Assembly (NCBI GenBank): GCA_023136145.1
Contig: JAGLRU010000153.1
Location: 1-18,190 of the forward strand
DNA length: 18,190 nt
Source of the DNA: Alphaproteobacteria bacterium
GTDB taxonomy: Bacteria > Pseudomonadota > Alphaproteobacteria > Micavibrionales > UBA2020
Reading direction: 5' to 3'
Part shown: piece by piece, positions 15,291-18,190 of the stretch
How positions within the stretch are numbered: position 1 is the stretch's first letter
Layout: each line of letters opens with the position of its first letter
Program-made: the position numbers and the translations under genes
Notes under the pieces: generated by a model
What the model was told of the DNA's origin: nothing
The model's database searches: none
What the model saw: the letters and a program-made list of their open reading frames with translations, nothing else

Positions 15291-15518
15291 TTAAATTTGG
15301 TACATTTTAAAACGATTAACGTCGCTAAAACTTTTTTTCCCGAAAGGGTCTTCAATGGCAATCATTCTAACGCCACCACGACCTTCACTGTCATGTGTAA
15401 CTTTGAAGACATAATTAGACTTAAGACCTTGTTCTCTGTCGACAACGACTTTTTCCCCGACAAGTGATTCTTTATGTTTACTGGCTTTTTTGTTAAAATC
15501 CCTAGTCATTCCATCCAT
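15291..15518 (-). CDS. Small hypothetical protein, paralog 2 of the rpoN-downstream family
   Basis: 75 residues, starting MDGMTRDFNKKAS, with AAGGATAG placed about five bases before the ATG. It shares about half of its first 25 residues with paralog 1 (FN, HKE, L, GE, V, VD) and continues with NYVFKVTHD, VRMIAIEDPFG and FSDVNRF, aligning to SYDSFQVIG, IKIIKFKNPSG and ASDFVIS in paralog 1. No cysteine, signal or membrane segment. Its upstream region duplicates the spacer and the last codons of rpoN, so this copy seems to be the intact product of a tandem duplication whose other half is the broken paralog 3. Function unknown. Paralogs 1 and 2 probably form one transcript. Confidence 0.72.
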   Translation of the reverse strand: MDGMTRDFNKKASKHKESLVGEKVVVDREQGLKSNYVFKVTHDSEGRGGVRMIAIEDPFGKKSFSDVNRFKMYQI

Positions 15519-15555
15519 AAAACTATCCTTTTTGTAAAGAAATTGAGACTTTCAA

Positions 15556-15590
15556 TGTAATTAATTTTAGCTGCTATGTCAATAACAATA
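15556..15590. repeat. Duplicated rpoN-downstream spacer (pair with 15933-15967)
   Basis: These 35 bases match 15933-15967 at 30 positions, including an unbroken 13-base TGCTATGTCAATA. Each copy lies between an rpoN tail and the start of a small paralog gene, so spacer, tail and gene were duplicated as a unit. The copy here has 28 extra bases between spacer and tail. Confidence 0.8.
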
Positions 15591-15630
15591 AGTTATGGGC
15601 ATTTTTAGCAAATTGCTTAACATCATAGCT

Positions 15631-15667
15631 ATCCGTCTTGCTTTTTCAGGCGGCGGCGCTGGATTGA
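15631..15667 (-). pseudogene. Duplicated rpoN 3' end (last 12 codons plus stop)
   Basis: The 37 bases match rpoN's own end (15980-16016) at 35 positions. Read on the minus strand they encode SIQRRRLKKQDG and a TAG stop, against SIQRRRLKKRDG and TAA in the real gene. The two differences fall in one Arg codon (CGG to CAA). The match stops sharply at the serine codon, so only this tail was copied. It cannot be a functional gene; it is a remnant marking a duplication junction 349 bp from the parent. Confidence 0.9.
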
Positions 15668-15893
15668 CAATATTAGAAAATTTTAGGGTTTTTAGAAGTG
15701 ACTCAAATTCAATTACTTTAAAATCGAGGCGATCTCCATTGTTACTTGGAAGCTATAAGGGAAAGACTGCAAATCCAGTAAAAACATCATCACCACTTTT
15801 TTTAGGTTCTTTTGTATTATTTTGACTGACAGTAACTTTTTCACCGTCATCTACGCCAGCTTCTTTGTTGAAGTTTGTAGTTGTTCCACTCAT
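15668..15893 (-). pseudogene. Broken third paralog of the rpoN-downstream small protein family
   Basis: It starts at ATG 15893 with a good ribosome-binding site (AAGGAG) and reads MSGTTTNFNKEAGVDDGEKVTV, clearly paralogous to the neighbours but lacking the HKE block. The frame stops after 46 codons at 15753. Beyond the stop the homology goes on in other frames: a +1 frame gives PYSFQVT, matching YDSFQVI of paralog 1 with 15 identical bases (15742-15756 against 15113-15127), and the original frame then gives DRLDFKVIEFES, matching the strand before the NPSG turn. The 3' end runs directly into the duplicated rpoN tail at 15667, so the gene is also truncated there. The 46-residue product might still be made. 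Confidence 0.75.
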
Positions 15894-15977
15894 TGAAACT
15901 CTCCTTAATCACAAAATTTATAAGGTATTAAGTGTAATTAATCCTAAATGCTATGTCAATAATAATATTTCTTGAAA

Positions 15978-17510
15978 TTATCCGTCCCGCTTTTTCAGGC
16001 GGCGGCGCTGGATTGAGGAGGGGATTTTCATGGCTTCTCTGTACTTGGCTACTGTGCGTCGGGCTATAGTGATGCCTTCTTTTCTGAGAGCATTTACCAG
16101 ATCATCATCTGAGAGGATAGCATCCGTGCTTTCGGCGTTAAGCAGGGTTTTCAGTCGCGACTTGATGGCTTTCGAGGAGAATCCGGCGGAGCCGTCCGTA
16201 TTTGACACGCCGCTGGTGAAAAAATATTTCAGTTCGAATACGCCGCGTGGTGTACCAATATATTTATTGTTGGTAACGCGACTGACTGTGCTTTCGTGCA
16301 TCCCTATGATATTGGCGACTTCCTTTAGTACAAGTGGCTTCAGATATTCGACACCGTAATTGAAGAAAGCTTCCTGTTGCAGAATAATTTCGCCCGCTAC
16401 CTTTAGGATGGTTTGCGCCCGTTGATCCATTGCCCTGACTAGCCAGTTGGCGGTGCTTAGACGTTCTGCCAGATATTCCTTGTCTTTTTTCGCTAGTGCA
16501 GTCTTGCTGACTTTGGCGTAGTAGGTGCGGTTGACCAGCACGCGGGGCAATGTGTCGCTATTAAGCTCTACTGCCCATCCCCCACCTTTGCTTTTTGGCA
16601 GTGGCTTCATAAAAATATCCGGAATGACAGTCTGCGGGACGAAGTGCTCAAAGTTCAGCGCGGGCTTTGGATCGAGAGCTTTGATTTCATCGATCATGCC
16701 CTTTATGTCTTCATCGTCTACATCGCAGAGTGCTCTTAGTTTCTTCATGTCATGGTTTGCCAGTACGTCCAGATTTTGCAGCAATTTTTCCATTGCTGGA
16801 TCAAGCCGATCAATATCTTTCAATTGTAATGCCAGACATTCGCTTAAATGCTGTGCGAAAATACCTACTGGATCAAGTTGCTGTAGCTTGCTGAGGATTT
16901 CCTCAACGTGTTTTATGTCGCAATTTAGCCTGTCGGCTAGAATTTTCAACGGTACGCGGAAGTATCCAGATTCGTCTAAATAGTCTACCATCAGTGTGGC
17001 GATGGCGCGGTCTTTTTTGTCTGGGAAGTCTAGATGAATTTGTTCTAATAAGTGGTCGCGAAGGGTGTCGTTTGCGACCAGAGTGTTTTCAAAACCGTTC
17101 TTGTAGTTGTCGAATTTCATGTCGCCACCTGCCCCAACGCCTGAGAGGGTGGAGGTTGAATAATCATAGTCAGTTTCATCAATGGCTTCTTTTTCGGCAA
17201 TGCTGTCGCCAGTATCTAATTCTGGTTCCTGACTTTTATTCTCATCTTTTTTGTCGGATGAGTGGACTCCGATTTCAGGGATGTTTGTATTTTCGATTGG
17301 AGAATCTACACTTTTCTCTAAGCTCTCAACAGAAGGTTCCGTAGCGGAACTTCCGTCTCGCTCTAGCAGTGGATTTTTTTCCAGCTCGGTTTCGATAAAT
17401 TCGGAAAGCTCAAGATTCGACAATTGCAGCAGCTTGATAGCTTGCTGTAATTGCGGTGTCATGGCCAGAGCCTGACCCTGTTTTAAATCGAGCCTCTGAT
17501 GAAGTGCCAT
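15978..17510 (-). CDS. rpoN: RNA polymerase sigma-54 factor RpoN
   Basis: Alternative sigma factor recognising -24/-12 promoters and needing enhancer-binding ATPases. It has 510 residues with a near-perfect ribosome-binding site (TAGGAGGT). Region I is the Gln/Leu-rich activator-interacting segment (ALAMTPQLQQAIKLLQLSNLEL, about 14-35, ending in KNPLLE). An acidic region II (about 52-130) follows. The core-binding domain lies in the middle. The DNA-binding part holds the helix-turn-helix EVANIIGMHESTVSRVTNNKYI, and the RpoN box is ARRTVAKYRE (483-492). In many proteobacteria rpoN is followed by hpf and ptsN; here the paralog cluster takes that place. The last 12 codons are duplicated downstream. 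Confidence 0.97.
   Translation of the reverse strand: MALHQRLDLKQGQALAMTPQLQQAIKLLQLSNLELSEFIETELEKNPLLERDGSSATEPSVESLEKSVDSPIENTNIPEIGVHSSDKKDENKSQEPELDTGDSIAEKEAIDETDYDYSTSTLSGVGAGGDMKFDNYKNGFENTLVANDTLRDHLLEQIHLDFPDKKDRAIATLMVDYLDESGYFRVPLKILADRLNCDIKHVEEILSKLQQLDPVGIFAQHLSECLALQLKDIDRLDPAMEKLLQNLDVLANHDMKKLRALCDVDDEDIKGMIDEIKALDPKPALNFEHFVPQTVIPDIFMKPLPKSKGGGWAVELNSDTLPRVLVNRTYYAKVSKTALAKKDKEYLAERLSTANWLVRAMDQRAQTILKVAGEIILQQEAFFNYGVEYLKPLVLKEVANIIGMHESTVSRVTNNKYIGTPRGVFELKYFFTSGVSNTDGSAGFSSKAIKSRLKTLLNAESTDAILSDDDLVNALRKEGITIARRTVAKYREAMKIPSSIQRRRLKKRDG
15980..16016 (-). repeat. Parent copy of the duplicated rpoN tail
   Basis: The end of the intact rpoN gene; direct repeat partner of 15631-15667 (35 of 37 identical). 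Together with the spacer 15933-15967 it defines the tandem-duplicated unit. Confidence 0.9.
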
Positions 17511-17653
17511 CTGAACCTCCTAATTGGTATTGTAGCATAAAAGATCAAAAATATCGGATTTTGGTAGCAGGATTATTTATTTTTAAATTATGTCAATATA
17601 ACCAAGCCGACTAAGCCTTGACCCGATGCGTATGTAACTCTAATTTTACAGGA

Positions 17654-17803
17654 ATGAATAATAAGACAACAAGCAGCACACCAGTTACGCGGCATCCTTC
17701 GCTGGATCAGAAGCGTGCCGATGCTTTGCGCAAAAACCTGCAAAAACGTAAGGGGCAGGCGCGTGTGCGCGGCGCAATAGAATCATCTAACAAGGAGAAA
17801 TGA
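17654..17803 (+). CDS. Small basic conserved-type hypothetical protein upstream of dcd
   Basis: 49 residues from the ATG at 17654, very basic in the second half (RADALRKNLQKRKGQARVRG), probably one amphipathic helix, with no cysteine or signal. Short proteins with an LR-x-NL-x-(K/R)RK-x-QAR core are common in alphaproteobacteria, from memory; their function is unknown to me. AGGA directly abuts the ATG, too close to act as a ribosome-binding site. A TTGACC at 17618 with a weak TA-rich box about 17 bp later could give a nearly leaderless transcript. A TTG start at 17618 would add 12 residues. The stop lies two bases before the dcd ATG, so the two genes probably form one transcript. Confidence 0.65.
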   Translation: MNNKTTSSTPVTRHPSLDQKRADALRKNLQKRKGQARVRGAIESSNKEK

Positions 17804-17805
17804 CG

Positions 17806-18190
17806 ATGTCTATTATGCCAGATACATGGATACGCAAGCAGGCTTTGGAACATGGTATGATAACGTCGTTCGAGGAGCGTAAGAAGCGGGAAGGGATTAT
17901 TTCCTACGGGCTGTCCTCTTATGGCTATGATTGCCGTTTGTCGGATGAGTTTATGATTTTCACTAACGTGGATAGTGCGGTAGTTGATCCGAAGAATTTT
18001 AACCCATCCAGTTTTGTGAGACGCAAAACGGATATTTGTGTTATCCCGCCGAACAGCTTTGTTCTGGCTAGAACTGTTGAGACGTTTAAGGTTCCGCGTG
18101 ACGTGCTGGTGGTTTGTCTTGGAAAAAGCACTTATGCGCGTTGTGGCTTGATTGTTAATGTCACACCTTTGGAACCCGAATGGGAAGGGC
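17806..18190 (+). CDS. dcd: dCTP deaminase Dcd, 3' end beyond the window
   Basis: Converts dCTP to dUTP, feeding thymidylate synthesis. The first 128 codons are present; the family usually has about 185 residues in this group, so about 55 are missing. The N-terminus MSIMPDTWIRKQALEHGMI is followed by ISYGLSSYGYDCRLSDEF, and GKSTYARCGLIVNVTPLEPEWEG (the nucleotide-binding loop and the segment leading to the catalytic glutamate) ends the visible part. GKST replaces the GRSS of the E. coli enzyme, as usual for this group. AAGGAG lies eight bases before the ATG. Confidence 0.95.
   Translation, partial: MSIMPDTWIRKQALEHGMITSFEERKKREGIISYGLSSYGYDCRLSDEFMIFTNVDSAVVDPKNFNPSSFVRRKTDICVIPPNSFVLARTVETFKVPRDVLVVCLGKSTYARCGLIVNVTPLEPEWEG

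Noticed and set aside
15012..15518. Toxin-antitoxin pair formed by the two adjacent small genes
   Set aside because: The two proteins are paralogs of each other and a third copy exists, which does not fit a toxin with an unrelated antitoxin.
15595..15825. 76-codon plus-strand frame in the paralog region
   Set aside because: It is antisense to the broken paralog 3 and to the duplicated rpoN tail, and has no ribosome-binding site.

Overview
The window reads as chromosomal DNA of an alphaproteobacterium with moderate to low GC. The signs are a pal-cpoB-tilS-ftsH gene order, an IalB-family periplasmic protein, a zinc-free ribosomal protein L33, and the alphaproteobacterial form of Dcd (GKSTYARCG...PLEPEWEG). 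I cannot place it to order level. No rRNA, tRNA, CRISPR array, transposase, integrase or phage structural gene is visible.

Layout. Bases 1-687 hold the end of an Ala/Lys-rich protein built from internal repeats. recR and a HAD-type pyrimidine 5'-nucleotidase follow as an overlapping pair (777-2041). A minus-strand group comes next: degP, an EamA-family permease, miaA and a small lipoprotein (6421 down to 2019). It is interrupted between the permease and miaA by a roughly 520-bp segment carrying a small plus-strand gene. Then come rpmG (minus) and an IalB-like gene (plus), which are divergent. The block pal-cpoB-tilS-ftsH (12644 down to 7668, minus) serves outer-membrane/peptidoglycan tethering, tRNA-Ile lysidine modification and membrane proteolysis. 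A UvrD/PcrA-type helicase (plus) starts divergently from pal. From 15012 to 15893 lies a tandem family of small unknown proteins downstream of rpoN (17510-15978, minus). The window closes with a small basic protein and the start of dcd (plus).

The housekeeping genes are conventional. The unusual part is the accessory DNA between them. At two separate places the last codons of a housekeeping gene are present twice as direct repeats, with a small unknown gene between the copies. At the permease/miaA junction the 3' end of the permease gene is repeated (25 nt, 23 identical) 546 bp away, directly in front of miaA. At rpoN the last 12 codons plus stop are repeated in frame (37 nt, 35 identical) 349 bp away, together with the spacer that follows rpoN, and each copy of the tail-plus-spacer is followed by a copy of the same small gene. 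One of those copies is frameshifted and cut off at the duplication junction. This looks like small gene cassettes gained or amplified at gene 3' ends. No enzyme for it is encoded here, so the mechanism (site-specific insertion or illegitimate tandem duplication) is open.

Several start codons were reassigned from ribosome-binding sites or homology: degP at 6421, ftsH at 9584, tilS at 10964, cpoB at 12110, the IalB-like gene at GTG 6953, and paralog 1 at 15266. rpmG (55 codons), the broken third paralog and the partial dcd were read directly from the sequence.
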